64,000 nucleotides of DNA, from NCBI GenBank assembly GCA_015956445.1, contig WIUZ02000006.1:1364001-1428000 (forward strand), written 5' to 3'. Both the position numbers and the translations under genes were made by a program. The DNA is from Thelephora terrestris (Eukaryota; Basidiomycota; Agaricomycetes; Thelephorales; Thelephoraceae). The notes beneath the pieces are model-generated. The model worked only from the letters and a program-made list of their open reading frames with translations, ran no database searches and was not told where the DNA came from. Position 1 is the stretch's first letter. Each line of letters starts with the position of its first letter. Positions 1 to 10,509 of the stretch are shown here, piece after piece.

Positions 1-822
1 AGATCAACAAGGAAATGATCATGCTTGTAAGGCCCTCGCTCTGTCCCCCTCGATGCTGCTGAATTTTGATGCCAGGTCTATGCGGAATCCTGGTTGCTTC
101 GTTCTCAGCTCAAGGCTGACATCCGGACCCAAGTGCGAAACCTCAAGTCGCTCTTCCCAGACCGGTTCACCGGTTCCGCCCAACAGCTTCAGTCGAAGAT
201 CAAGGCTACCATAGAGACATGGGTTGCAGATGGTTCTTACCTTCACGATTCCACTCCCGGTTCGGTCTGTACAACCCAAACTTGTCTCATGACCCCTCGC
301 TCATGCTCAGTAGGATGATCAAATCCATTTCAGTCACCCGGTCATTGCTTCCACTACCAAGCTGTTCTACTTCGACAAGTGGCGCGAGATATCCACTCAT
401 AACCCAGACACCTTCAAAGGGGCTGTCCCGAAGCCACTGGTTGCATTGATTGGCGCCGTTGTAAGTTTTGCTCAAGGTAAAAGTGCGCTATGTATAACAT
501 GACTGATGATGTCCCCAGTACAGGAACACGCTGGATGAGTGGGCCAACGGCTATCCTCTAACAGTCAAACTGGAACGCAAACCATACAAAGAGGTGTATG
601 ACGAGATCTTGCTTGCCATGGCTACCGTTGAAGACGACCCAATCGATGGGCCTCTCCTCAAGGAACGCCTCGCTGCATGGGCAGGATTTGGAACGTAAGT
701 GCTAGTTGCTTTACACTATATACCCAACTCATCTCTGCCCCGACAGGTCTATGAATTCCCATCCCAATGCGGCATCCAGGATCTCAACTGCTATTTCTCT
801 CAAGTTGAGTTCACGTCAATAG
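1..822 (+). pseudogene. 3' part of a DUF6532-like gene, probably decayed
   Basis: Seen: three short stretches in different frames read as one protein, with shifts near 240 and 330 that no normal intron explains. From about 332 the frame is clean (ending ..VALIGAV), is cut by a GT..AG intron at 461-518, continues with YRNTLDEWANGY and KEVYDEILLAM, and after a second intron (about 695-746) stops at 820-822. Established: the pairing of an alanine/valine-rich helix with a segment like RNTLDEW..GY is, as I remember it, typical of DUF6532 proteins, large uncharacterised families in Agaricomycetes often found near transposons. Inference: the two frame breaks point to a pseudogene, but an unusual splicing pattern or sequencing errors could also explain them. 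The 5' end lies outside the window. Confidence 0.5.
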
Positions 823-1229
823 GTCCTCTTCGCTCCTCTCCCGAAATCTCGATCCCTATATCTCAATAATATTTCTGCCGCTCGTTTAATTGACTGAATC
901 CCTCCCTCCCCTCCCTCCCTCGTAGTTAGTTGTAGGTAGTTATTGAGCAATACATTGAATCATTATCCTATATCATCCGAAACACGCGCTCAGATGTGAA
1001 TAAAGTGAACGGCTTTAATGCCGTCTTATTGGTACTTTTCAGTGTCTTTATGCCCACTTTTGTATGTCTTTCTATTCACTTTAAAGTAGCCCAAAGTCAC
1101 GTAGCTACTTTTGAGATGTTATTTAGGCTGGGTCCGACTTTGACAACCTTCGAAAACCGCGTGAAGCTTTGGCCACTTTCGGCACTTTTGCTTCTTCAAC
1201 GATCGTTGAAGACCGAACGGTTTTGCTGA
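823..1229. other. Gene-free stretch with AAAGT/ACTTT inverted repeats
   Basis: No coding sequence is supported. From about 1000 it is rich in ACTTT and AAAGT motifs with small inverted repeats: AAAGTGAA at about 1001 pairs with TTCACTTT at about 1075, and AAAGTAGC (1083) pairs with GCTACTTT (about 1104). Similar motifs occur at 52.4 and 53.7 kb. Inference: a transposon subterminal region, possibly CACTA-like, which ends where F-box homology begins at about 1230. Confidence 0.35.
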
Positions 1230-3100
1230 TGAGTGTTGTGTCGACCACATTCTCATGGCCATTCTTGAGGTCAGAGTAGTGAAGCTTGAGGTCTTGGAGA
1301 TTCGGGAAGATTCCAATGAAATACACGATCTGTCGGGAAGAGCCGATCGGCTCGCTGAGGGCAAGGAACCGAAGTGTTGGTGAAAGGTGTTCGAAGTACT
1401 GTCGAAGACCCGGAATAGAGCTGGATACCTGGAGATTATCTATTCCAAGTTCCTGAAGGTTCTTGAGTGCAGAAAAGTAATACAGGTTGCGTCCACTGAG
1501 ATCTTCAGGAGTGAACCGGTGTTGCGACGTCAAAACTCTCAATCTCCGATTCCTTCCTATTGGTCGTTCGACTCCATTGAGTTCCGGACTCTTCTTGGCC
1601 TCGCGACTGCCTCAAGGCAACCTTCACCCTGATCACCGGACCGCCTCTATTGTTCCTCGAACGTTCTTCCCCGCTTCGCATCTCCTCTCGGGAACCCTGT
1701 TTCGAATCCTCGTGTTCTGCCATCTGCCACACACTATCCGACCCTCCGGAACTCTGATATCCCCGACGCCTCGTTCCCCTCACCTTTCAACCTCATTTCA
1801 ACTCTCGTTCTAGCCCTTCGCCATCGCTATCTATTGTTAGCGATTCCTCCCGCCATCGATCTCCGGTTATCCCATCGTTCTGCGCTCTCGTCCCCACGAT
1901 TCCTTATCGATCGGAACTTCCCGGTCGATCGATCAGTTCCATTCCCCGCGCTGTTCCGTTCTCCGGGCCTTTGCCTCCGTTGCTATCTTCCGCTCTTGAT
2001 TCCTGTTCCCCTGCGTTTTCTCCTTTATGACACGGCTTCCTCTCGTGCCGTCGTCACCCCTTCGTCATCGTCCCTGTAGTTACTCAGCCTTCGTCATCGT
2101 TCCCCCCTAGTAGTTACCCCTCTTACCCAGCTCCTCTTAGTTTCGCTTTTCCGTTCCCTTCTCTCTCCCAGACTATCTCGACACTGCCTATTTAGGAGAG
2201 TCTTTGGTTTCCTTTATATACTGTGTCTTAGATAACCTGGAATGCATCGACTTAGATCCCCCAGTTCAGTTTCATTCCGAGTTCTCCAGTTCTCCGGTTC
2301 GCTCTCCAGTTCTCAAGTCAAGTTCTCGGCTTCTCTGTGTCTTATCTCTTGCTCCTACCAAAGCCTACCTCAGCTACTTTACGACTTCGCGGTGATTCTC
2401 TATCGCAACTCTCCGCAAACTCGGTTCCTACCCCCTCTGCTTTGTCTTGAATCTCGCGCTTTACTCTAGTCGTCGCGGTCTTCCCCGGCGATTCTCCAGA
2501 CATTTTCGGGCATCTCTGAACAGATCTTCTGTTCCGGTGGTCGTACAGAACTCAACACTCGACCGGTACCCACCTCAACTGCTTGTACACTCTTTTTAGG
2601 GTATCCGACTACCTGGAGTGTTCAGCTAGTTCACCGGCGGCCATTATACCAATGGCGGATCCGAAATCGCTTGACAAGTCGAAGTAGACCAAACTCGTAC
2701 ATTTTTTCAAGCAGTCCAGGCCACTGATAGTTTTTGTCCTCTGAGGCATAGGGGGCCTCGTCTGTTGTGAGGGAGTAATGAAGGTGGGAGATGGTGGCAA
2801 GGTACCACGAACGACAAGTCAGGGAGCATGCTAGGAGATTTCGTATGTCGCAAATGAAGTAGGAGAGAATCTCCTCCACGATTTCTTGCGGCAGCTTGCC
2901 GAACGGAGATGGGCGAACGATGGTCGTCCTAGACGCCTTCGTGGCACCTGAACTGAACAAAAACTTGATTTTTGCTTTTGTTCGGTACCAAAGTTGGCTG
3001 AGAATCGATCGGTTCGCTACAGAAGTGTCAGCGAACACCACGATTAGACGAAACGATGAGATGCAGCTTGAATAAGCACCTGTGAACGAGGACATGTGTG
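1230..3100 (-). pseudogene. F-box protein gene copy 1, split by a solo LTR and 3' truncated
   Basis: Seen: two minus-strand pieces align end to end with the intact F-box gene at 34707-36219. The N-terminal piece (about 3100 to 2634) holds the F-box core GKLPQEIVEEILSYF and LACSLTCRSWYLA. The second piece (about 1519 to 1230) holds NLYYFSALKNLQELGIDN and SRQIVYFIGIFPNLQDLKL. Between them sits a 1.1 kb insertion with LTR-like ends. Homology stops at about 1230, just after the codons for VDTTL, so the C-terminal half is missing. Established: F-box proteins bring substrates to SCF ubiquitin ligases through Skp1. Inference: this copy is dead twice over, by insertion and by 3' loss. Confidence 0.85.
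1520..2633 (+). mobile_element. Solo LTR (copy A) inside the F-box pseudogene
   Basis: Seen: the insertion begins TGTTGCGAC and ends CTAGTTCA, so it has TG..CA ends. It is flanked by CCGG at 1516-1519 and 2634-2637, and removing the element plus one CCGG rejoins the F-box gene. It is 1114 bp, pyrimidine-rich, with a TATATA at about 2216. Copies at 44419-45518 and 47191-48201 start TGTCGTGAC or TGTTGTGAC and also end CTAGTTCA. Established: unequal LTR recombination leaves a solo LTR with one target duplication. Inference: a retrotransposon with a 4-bp target duplication left these; no gag or pol is present in the window. Confidence 0.8.
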
Positions 3101-3379
3101 TCCCTTTCCACAGATGTTGTTGTGATCGTGAGTTTTTGCAGGGGAGAGTGCGGTTGTGGCGAATCTTTCCGGTGGTGGAGTGGTGTGAGCTGGGAAAGGT
3201 CAGTCTGCTACTAGCCGTTGGAGGTGGGGTGATGATAAGCCTAAGTACCACGATCGACCCAGCTCAGCGGCGAAACCCGCCTGGCCATATTGACTCTTTC
3301 AGTGAATTGTATTCGACGAGAACAAGTGAATTCCCTAACGTCTACTATCCTTTTATACTGACCCACTCGTATACTCGTC

Positions 3380-4290
3380 TAGCGATTTATTCGGCATTCC
3401 TCCAAGAGTGCATTGCCCTAGCAAGGCACTGGAACAGCCAGGGCCCTACCCTCTTCCCCACCGACACGGACTTCAACCTCACTCTCTACGACGAACACGC
3501 CTCGAGCGTCTCTTCCGCCTCCCCTTCGTGATGCCCAAGCGACCAGAGGCGTATCGTCGCTTGAAAAATCTCTATCCAGTCTGCCATCGACTTCGTCCGT
3601 TTCCGCACGGTCCCGGACCAACAACCGCCTGCTGTTATCAGTCCCATCGTGAGCTAGGTCTGCGTTCTTCCCGGATAGCCTCGCGGTGAGGATGCGTTCA
3701 AATCAGCAAACGCCATACTTGCACTCCTCGAGGACGAGGGCATTACAGCCGTGGACATCGAATTCCGGAATCGATGTTCGGGCGCTCAGCGGGTGCAGAG
3801 CTCTACGAACCTGCCTCGGACCTGGATGTAACCAGGCAAGTTATTGACCCTCTCACTACTGCGCTTGGACTTCCTATCGCTGCCGCGAATACCCCTTACT
3901 TCCCGGGCACTATGGGTTTCTACTTCAAGCTTCAAGGACGACGACGACTTCTACGGCGTCACGGCCCGCCACGTTCTCTTCCCGGATTCTTCTCCTATGC
4001 GCGCGAGTACATGGCCAACCAGACTCACCTGGACTCGATTGAATGGACAATCCTCCCATACGACAACGACTCAGGCGCGTTCTCCACGGGGAGAGTACGG
4101 GTCGATGATCGCCTCCGGCACTGGCAAATTCTGCGGCCTACTTACTGGTGGGTCTGGCAAGACGGAGTCGTTGGATACCACTTATGCCACGCCGATGTTC
4201 TGGCTCCGACTCATCATCAAGGCCAAGTTTCCCGATGCCAACCTCTACGGCTTGGCGAGCCGTTTCGCTTCGTTTGACCACAAAAGCATA
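3380..4290 (+). pseudogene. Frameshifted remnant of a conserved fungal gene of unknown function
   Basis: Seen: protein-like segments alternate between frames, including RSAGAELYEPASDLDV and the stretch to PGTMGFYFK from 3774 in one frame, then DDDDFYGVTARHVLFPDSS in another. Several stops interrupt any single frame and no introns restore it. Established: I recall long Agaricomycete hypothetical proteins with a RSAGP..LLEP segment followed by a VTARHVLFP motif; the His-containing motif looks vaguely like a serine-protease fold, but I would not assign activity. Inference: a pseudogene of that family, with only the N-terminal half left before the sequence becomes unrelated. Confidence 0.5.
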
Positions 4291-4368
4291 ATGAATTGAT
4301 TGAAAATTGTCTGATTTTCGCCCTGAGTCTGAGCGAGCAGTGCCATAAATACACAGAGTTTCGATGCT

Positions 4369-4902
4369 TTACTTCTTCTCGGGGTCAGAGCCTGTGCCGG
4401 AAGCACTAGTGATGCTGGACGGGAGATAGCTCTGAAGGAGAAAGCGACAATCTCCAATGTAAATTATAGTGCGTTTACAGAAACAAGAAACCCCACCTTC
4501 ACGGTGTCGATGGCAGCTCCCAAGTACGAGCCCCCGACCGCGACAGCCTCTTGGACATCCCGCTTTCCCTCCTCTACCGCTCCTTGAGTCTTCAAACTCG
4601 CGTCGTGTTCAAGGTTATCAAACGCTTGGGATGTCTGAGTGGTCCTATCGGTCGTGCCCGGGGAGAAATGCTGAATCGAGGGATTGTACTCAGCATCGCA
4701 AACAGAAATTGAAGAAGATAAGAAGACATACGAGAGCGGCGGCAGCAGCCTGTTTAGCGGCCTCAGCTTCTCTACGAGCGTTCGTTTCCACTTCATCGGA
4801 AAGTTCACGAGTCGACGCTTCGGCCTTGGCCCACTGGGCGGTCGTCTCCCAAGCCTCATTCGGGGCGTCGGGACGAGACTGGATCGGGTTCTCAGATGAC
4901 AT
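4369..4902 (-). CDS. Small Ala/Glu-rich helical protein, function unknown
   Basis: Seen: ATG at 4902 opens MSSENPIQSRPDAPNEAWE, then a strongly charged Ala/Glu/Arg helix (ELSDEVETNARREAEAAKQ). A GTATGT..GAG intron follows (about 4675-4730), then an exon with KTQGAVEEGKRDVQEAVAVG, a second intron starting GTGGGG near 4490, and a short last exon SYLPSSITSASGTGSDPEKK with its stop at 4369-4371. The product is about 130 residues. The pattern resembles LEA-like or small mitochondrial/stress-associated helical proteins, and the SYLP..T..S tail is reminiscent of fungal OM14-type proteins, but I cannot confirm either. A GC-rich upstream region with GTGACGTCAC at about 5083 may be its promoter. Confidence 0.6.
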
Positions 4903-5080
4903 GGATTGTAGAAAGGTTAGAGTAGACGGTGGTCGCTGTTTGGAGACGAATCGATGAAAAAGTTGTGCTTGTGGGTTATGGAGGAGTTGTAGCGTTGGAA
5001 CACCTCTTATTTATACATGGATCCTCGGAGAGGGGCTCCTCCTTTACAGCCACTCCCGCTCGTGGCGCCGAAAGTTAACT

Positions 5081-5092
5081 GGTGACGTCACT
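5081..5092. promoter_or_regulatory. CRE/ATF-like palindrome upstream of the small helical-protein gene
   Basis: The sequence GTGACGTCAC is a near-perfect TGACGTCA palindrome about 180 bp upstream of the ATG at 4902. Established: bZIP ATF/CREB factors bind TGACGTCA, in fungi often for stress genes. A regulatory role here is inference. Confidence 0.35.
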
Positions 5093-5152
5093 CGAGGCCA
5101 AGCGGAAAGGAAGGCGGGCACTGGGCAGCAGCAACTGAGCAAGCGGTGGCGC

Positions 5153-5494
5153 GGTAATGACGCCATGGAACTCATGTCCTAAGTTGGAAGACTACCGAAT
5201 ACGTAACAACAGTGAGGTGATGCTCCCGATGATGTGTCCGCGCAGTTCAGAAGACGGAGACATAGCGAATCACAATCTAAATTCCCAGGGATCAGGCCAG
5301 GTCGACGCGCCACGGCTCGAGCAATTAAAACAACAAGGCCCCCTCCCTTACGGTCGTGGGGAAAAGATTATTGGCGGAGCGAACTGGGCGGGTGGGCGGG
5401 AGCATTACTGTAACGGGAGTAAATGATGGGAGTTTCCCACGAGTGCTCCTCCTAGGAATAATTTAAAATGGCGAGGGAGCGATGAGACGTGAAG
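5153..5494. repeat. Local repeat R, copy 1
   Basis: Begins GGTAATGACGCCATGGA and includes ACGTAACAACAGTGAGG, then ends near ATGGCGAGGGAGC (5468-5480) and AGACGTGA. The same ordered motifs recur at 6695-7043. The two copies bracket the small membrane-protein gene and the glycogenin fragment, so this looks like a dispersed local duplication or a short non-autonomous element. No clear terminal inverted repeat was seen. Confidence 0.55.
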
Positions 5495-5626
5495 GTGTCA
5501 AGATCAGATCCTAGACGCCGGCGGAATTCTTTGATCACCGACCCACAAACGATATCACGAAAATTTCATTACAAATGCATTGCTAGTTGATTCCGGAACC
5601 CTTGAGGATCCTGGATCCGCCTGCTC

Positions 5627-6187
5627 CTATCCTCCCCTCGATTTTTCCTGTGCATCGCGCGCGTGCAACTGTTCTCTACAGTTGATTATTTCCTTCTCAA
5701 GCTCCTGCGCCTTGTGAGGCTCATGGACATTGCTGTTGGACTGGAATACTTACATACAAATCCTTCTCCATCTGTGATATTTCGTCACGAGCAACTTGAA
5801 GGACTGCAGCGAGTCTAGGGGGACTGTGGAAGAACCATCGGGTTTCTGACCCATTCTCTTGTTGGTATCGCTCCAAGCCTCGACGACACCTATGAAACGC
5901 ATCAATACGTGCACCAACAAACACAAGGGCGGAACTCACTTGCGGCGAAGCGTTTCAATCGCTCCCAGCCTCCCGCTCAGGCCTTCCGCTAGAGCAACGA
6001 CCCGGCAGTCCGCAATGCGATTAGATACTTGACGCAGTCGATCAAAGCACGGGGCCGTCTGGCCATCAACTGTGTGGTGTCGTTTGACATAACTTTTGGC
6101 GACGAAAATCAAATCGCCGAAAATGTGATACCATATGAGGGCAAGGAGGATGACAAGGATTTCGGAAAGACCAATTTGCAGGGGCAT
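5627..6187 (-). CDS. Small protein with one N-terminal membrane segment, unknown function
   Basis: Seen: ATG at 6187 starts MPLQIGLSEILVILLALIWY, a hydrophobic helix at about residues 5-22, followed by a basic loop (KSYVKRHH). Exon 1 ends at ..GAIETLRRK with GTGAGT; after a roughly 50 bp intron the second exon encodes RGLERYQQENGSETRWFF, and a third exon encodes EKEIINCREQLHARDAQEK, ending at 5627-5629. The product is about 155 residues: a membrane anchor followed by a short charged helical region. Splice sites are canonical and frames agree. I do not recognise the family. It lies between two copies of repeat R. Confidence 0.55.
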
Positions 6188-6477
6188 GGGAGGCGAGTGG
6201 GGAACGAGGGGGAAGAGAGCCGGCTTCGTTTATAAGGCTTCAACTTATGGTTGGGGGAGGGGCAGCTTGAACCAAGAACCTCCGAAAGAGGACAAAGGCC
6301 TTCTTGTTTAGGGGCCTTCCCAAGGCTCGAGGACTGCGTAATCGAAGACCTGAAGACTTGCCGCGTAATCTTCGCCGGTGATTACAGTACCCCCAGGCAA
6401 CTCCTTCCGATCGCGGGTTCCCTAGCTGGCTGGCCAGGGAATATACACACTGATTAGGGGTTCTCGCGCCGTCGCAC

Positions 6478-6696
6478 AACCTGGCACAATACGGGGTTTC
6501 TCCTCCCACGGAAAGATGGGAGCCACTTTCAAGCGATCGGGTGTTGGAGAACTCCACTGCCCGTTCGTAGGCTTAGTGACACTAAGACAAAACTTCGCGA
6601 ACCAGATCTCCTGGAATTTTGGCTGGCACGGGGAGCTCGAAGAACGGGCCTGACTTAGATGACCCACTGTCGCTAGTAGACACGGAGACGTCGGTG
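6478..6696 (-). pseudogene. Duplicated internal fragment of the glycogenin gene
   Basis: About 215 bp closely match the part of the glycogenin gene at 8188-8400: both encode TPDR.KVAPIFPWEEKPRIV and contain runs such as GAGCTCGAAGAACGG. It is flanked by unrelated sequence and has no start, stop or splice context of its own. Several codons differ and a stretch is altered, so it is a non-functional fragment. The downstream copy of repeat R begins immediately after it. Confidence 0.75.
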
Positions 6697-7043
6697 GTAA
6701 CGACGCCATGGAGTCATGTATAAGATTACCGGATACGTAACAACAGTGAGGATGATGAAGGGGGTATCACAGACAAAAGAGGTTTTTGCGCGACTACAAC
6801 ACGGTGAGGAGGATAGCGGGTAAGGAGGAGAATGAACCCGATGATGTATGGAGAGAGTATGGAAAATACAAGGAAGACACGGGAATTCCTGGGGTTCGAA
6901 CCACATACACAAAAAATAAAAAACCCACATGCTGAGAAGGATGGAATCGTCCTGATGAGCCTGGGAAATAACGGAAACACGTAGAATAAGAGGTGAGGGG
7001 TTATGATATGGCGAGGGAGCTCACGAACAAAACCAGACGTGAG
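6695..7043. repeat. Local repeat R, copy 2
   Basis: Homologous to 5153-5494: starts GGTAACGACGCCATGGA, contains ACGTAACAACAGTGAGG, ends near ATGGCGAGGGAGC (7008-7020). It lies just beyond the 3' end of the glycogenin gene and directly after the glycogenin fragment, so fragment and repeat may have moved together. Confidence 0.55.
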
Positions 7044-7120
7044 GAAGAGGGGAGAGGATAACTGTCTCTAGTTCTAGGGTGACGCAGATGTTACGCGCCA
7101 AATTTATGATGCGTTCGTTT

Positions 7121-10100
7121 TTAACGTGATTGTGGTGGGGTCGCGCTTCCATCCTCAAAGGATCCCATGCGAAGGAACCTCGAGAGAACTTCTTCCGAGC
7201 CCTTCTTGAAAATATCTACACCACGGGCAGGATCCCAGACACGGGTCGACCTCACAGGAGTCGAGGCGATATCTGGGGAAGGCGGACCGACAGACGAAGA
7301 GAGCGCTGTCTCGTTTGACGCCGACCTCGCGAGGGCCGGCACGGATCGTATCGATGTCGTCAGCGGTGACAACACCCGTTGCCTCACTGGTGACGAGGTA
7401 TCGGAACGTCGGCGCGGAGTCTGAACGGGCGAATATTTCGGGGACAAGAAAGGAGGAGTGTTGACCAGCGGCGGTGAATATTTACGAGGGGAAATCAGTA
7501 CGTGCGGAGAGCGAACAAGAGGAGGAGAGTCTGCGGTCGACACATGCCGAGAATGGAGAGAGGAAAACGGTGACTCTCCATAAGAGAAGCGCCGGGACCT
7601 GTTCCCAGACAGGGAAGTGACTCTGGGCGAGGAGGTATGTGCTGGGTATTCTCCAGGTTGGGTCATTGGAGTGATCTGTACACCCTTGCTTCTATGCTCC
7701 GGAGATTCAGTTTGTACACCGCGCCCACGGTATTTTCCTTTGTATGTGAATAAGCTTCCCTGCGGGGTTATGGTCCCCGAACCAGCTCTCGAACGTTGCC
7801 TGGAGTGTCTCGGTGGTCCTGCATCGTCGCTGTCGTCTTCGTCGTCTCCATCCATGCTCGTCTCTTCTTCCTTCGGCTGCCACGGGCTGAATTTATCCTT
7901 TTCGTGTTGCTTCCACTCTTCGTTTTGGAACAGGAGGGAACCGCGCGGGGCGTTCTGCTCGGGCCGAGCAAGTTTCGAGGCGTATTTTTGAATGCTTGGC
8001 TCTACGTCCCACGCATTCCTGTACGTCAACGATACGGGGATGTTGATGGGAGGAGATCCATGCGAACCGAACCCAGGTAGTGAACCGGGAAGATCTCCGC
8101 TGAAGTGAATGACCGGACTTCCGGGCTTCTGCACGAGGAAATCACCGGGAGGCGGAGTATCAGTTGACGGGAACACTCTCCCTGGGACAATACGAGGTTT
8201 CTCCTCCCATGGGAAGATGGGGGCCACTTTGGAGCGATCGGGTGTTGGCGAATTCTCTTGCCCGTTCGTGGGCCCAGTGACATTGAGATAATGACCTTCG
8301 CGAACTAAACCTTCTGGAATTTTGGCTGGAATGGGGAGCTCGAAGAACGGACCTGGCGTAGACGACCCACTGTCGCTCGTAGATACGGAGACGTTGGCAT
8401 ACCTGTGATGGATCGCGTCATGTACCTTGCTCGGCACCTTGTCCCATATATTAGGATAATAGGTTTCAGGTAAGGCTGAAGAAAGCACCGGTCGCGTCCT
8501 AGGAGGCGGCTCTACCGCAGGATTCCAAGTTACCACGGTGGGCGAAACGGCCCCGTGACGTCTTCGACGAAGCATGAAAGGTTCCTCCCGATTTGCACCA
8601 TCTCCCTCGGAAGACTGGCCATCATCGTCAGCTTGGTTGAAAACCGTGAGGAGATTCGTCGGTCGGAAATTTTCATCTCCAACGCCAGCATCCTGGCGTC
8701 GATTTGCATCGTGAAAGCTGTGTCTCTGGCGTTGAGAGATGTGATGACGGTGCTGGCGGTTCGGGTGGTGTGGCCAATGTGGTTCGTGAGCATCGGCCGC
8801 GTGTGTATCAAACTCATCGAACTGATCACTATCTGGGGCGCCGTATTGGGGAGGAGAAACGAGGAAATGTCCTGATTTTGTTTGTGGTTGAGACTGTTGC
8901 GAGCCAGGAGGGAAAGGAGAGGGTGGTAGAGATAGAGGCAGACGATGAGGAGCGGGAGGGACCTGACTCGGACTAGGGGTGGGAAGCGTCGTCATCTGGA
9001 CAGGTGAGCGAGCACGGGGTGTTGATGGGGTGTCTAGATCAATGTGAGCGGGTTTGGGAGTGGTATCCGCTGAGACTACTATCTCTGGCACATGCAGTGA
9101 ATGTTTCTTGGGTCGCATAAGATCAATGCGGCCCTCAAGAGGCATGGAGAGGTATTCTCCTTCGCCTGAACGGTTGATGGAGGTCGAACTGAGCCGGGAC
9201 CATCCATTCACCGCGATCTTCCGAAGCTCTTCCAAATTGAAGCTAGCGGTCGTCCGGAAACCAGCCCCAAAATCCCCATCTTGATTCCAAATTGAATCGT
9301 ATTGCTGAACTTCGAACGGGTTGGTTGGAATCGAATCGGAGCGATAGTGCCGGTCGTAAACTACGTGATCAGTGTCAATTACGCTGCCAACTAGTGAAAA
9401 CCCCAAATCAGAACCCACCTGAGTACCAACGATCCACGAGCGAATCGTAGTCGTACACCCGCTCTCCTTCCGTCTGCTTGTTTAGAGAGTAGAGGGCGCC
9501 AGGTGGACGGGAGAGAATAGAATACCAGGGTTTGTTGGTCCCAATGAAGTGGATTGCGGATATTTGGGGTCCAAACCGTTCATAGGCGGGAGCGTATCTG
9601 TTTCCAGGTGAGATTACGTCCTTTTCTCGAGCAAAAGAGTAGAAAGAAAGCTGAGGGACATACGTGTAGGCAGCCGTTGGGGTGGTGTTGTACGTAAAGC
9701 TGAGCCTATTCCAGTTAGACCCTCGCCATTCATTCAGCAACCCCTGGTCTGCTCCATCCCAAGATCCCTTCTCCTTGAGCAGATCCGTGATCGCCTTGAA
9801 CTTTTCTTCTCCGGGTGAGAAAACCATCACCCCAGAATTGAAAATGTCCGGCCAGCCGACGTCTGGTACCGCAGAAAACTCATGCTCCAGATTAAACAAG
9901 TGGGAAATGGGCCGAATAGGCAAAACATCGGAATCGAGGTAGATGACTTTGGTGAACTGAGCGAGCCGGAACGCGTGAAGTTTGGTGAGAGCCGCTGCGA
10001 GATCGGGCCGCCCTGCAAGATGGTGTCAGAACTGACTTGTAACGAACGGTTCGATATCAATTAGGTTGGATTCGAAGACTAAGTTCCAGCGGTCCTCGAA

Positions 10101-10509
10101 TTCTCGAACGTTCTGATGGGTATTCGCAACACGCATCGGGAGAGTCGTAAACGGGGGTAGCGTCCCAGTAGGGGGCGATGGGATCCATTTCGTTGTCCGC
10201 CAAACCGCTTCGCCCCATTCCCTTCACCTCCGAAATAGAACGGCAATACTCACCAAGCAGCTCCAGCCCTTTCCTGTCTTCATCGTCGATAACCTCGACT
10301 CCAATGACAACGTCGAACGCGCCCCTGAGGAGTTTGATAGACGAGACGTCGACGGTCTCAGGAGTGACCAAGCATGCTGTTTGAAAATCGACTTCGGGTT
10401 TGACAGCGGGTTTCGGATGGATATCGCGAAGGGCAGCTGCGAGGGTGAGTGCACCCGGGAGATAGGAGTCCGAGGTAATGAGGGTTACAAAAGCGTAGCG
10501 AGTGGCCAT
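7121..10509 (-). CDS. Glycogenin, self-glucosylating primer of glycogen synthesis
   Basis: Role: transfers glucose from UDP-glucose to itself to prime glycogen; glycogen synthase then extends the chain. Seen: exon 1 starts at ATG 10509 (YAFVTLITSDSYLPGALTLA) and ends LELLG at 10254. After a 241 bp intron comes RPDLAAALTKLHAFRL, then the GT8 DxD motif in VIYLDSDVLPIRP, NSGVMVF, DGADQGLLNEW and HFIGTNKPWY. The junction near 9400 (DRWY to VYDRHYRS) needs a very short intron, and its exact edges are uncertain. The roughly 600-residue C-terminal tail is disordered and Ser/Pro-rich, with FPWEEKPRIVPGRVFP, resembling the conserved C-terminal element that docks glycogen synthase. The intron of 241 bp is long for this window. 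A copy of the docking-region DNA sits at 6478-6696. Confidence 0.9.

Noticed and set aside
6880-6905. GGTTCGAACC as a tRNA T-loop
   Set aside because: Surrounding bases do not fold into acceptor, D and anticodon arms in either orientation.
7121-9300. Plus-strand frames opposite the glycogenin tail
   Set aside because: Several 60-120 codon frames exist, but they are shadows of the Ser/Pro-rich tail on the minus strand.
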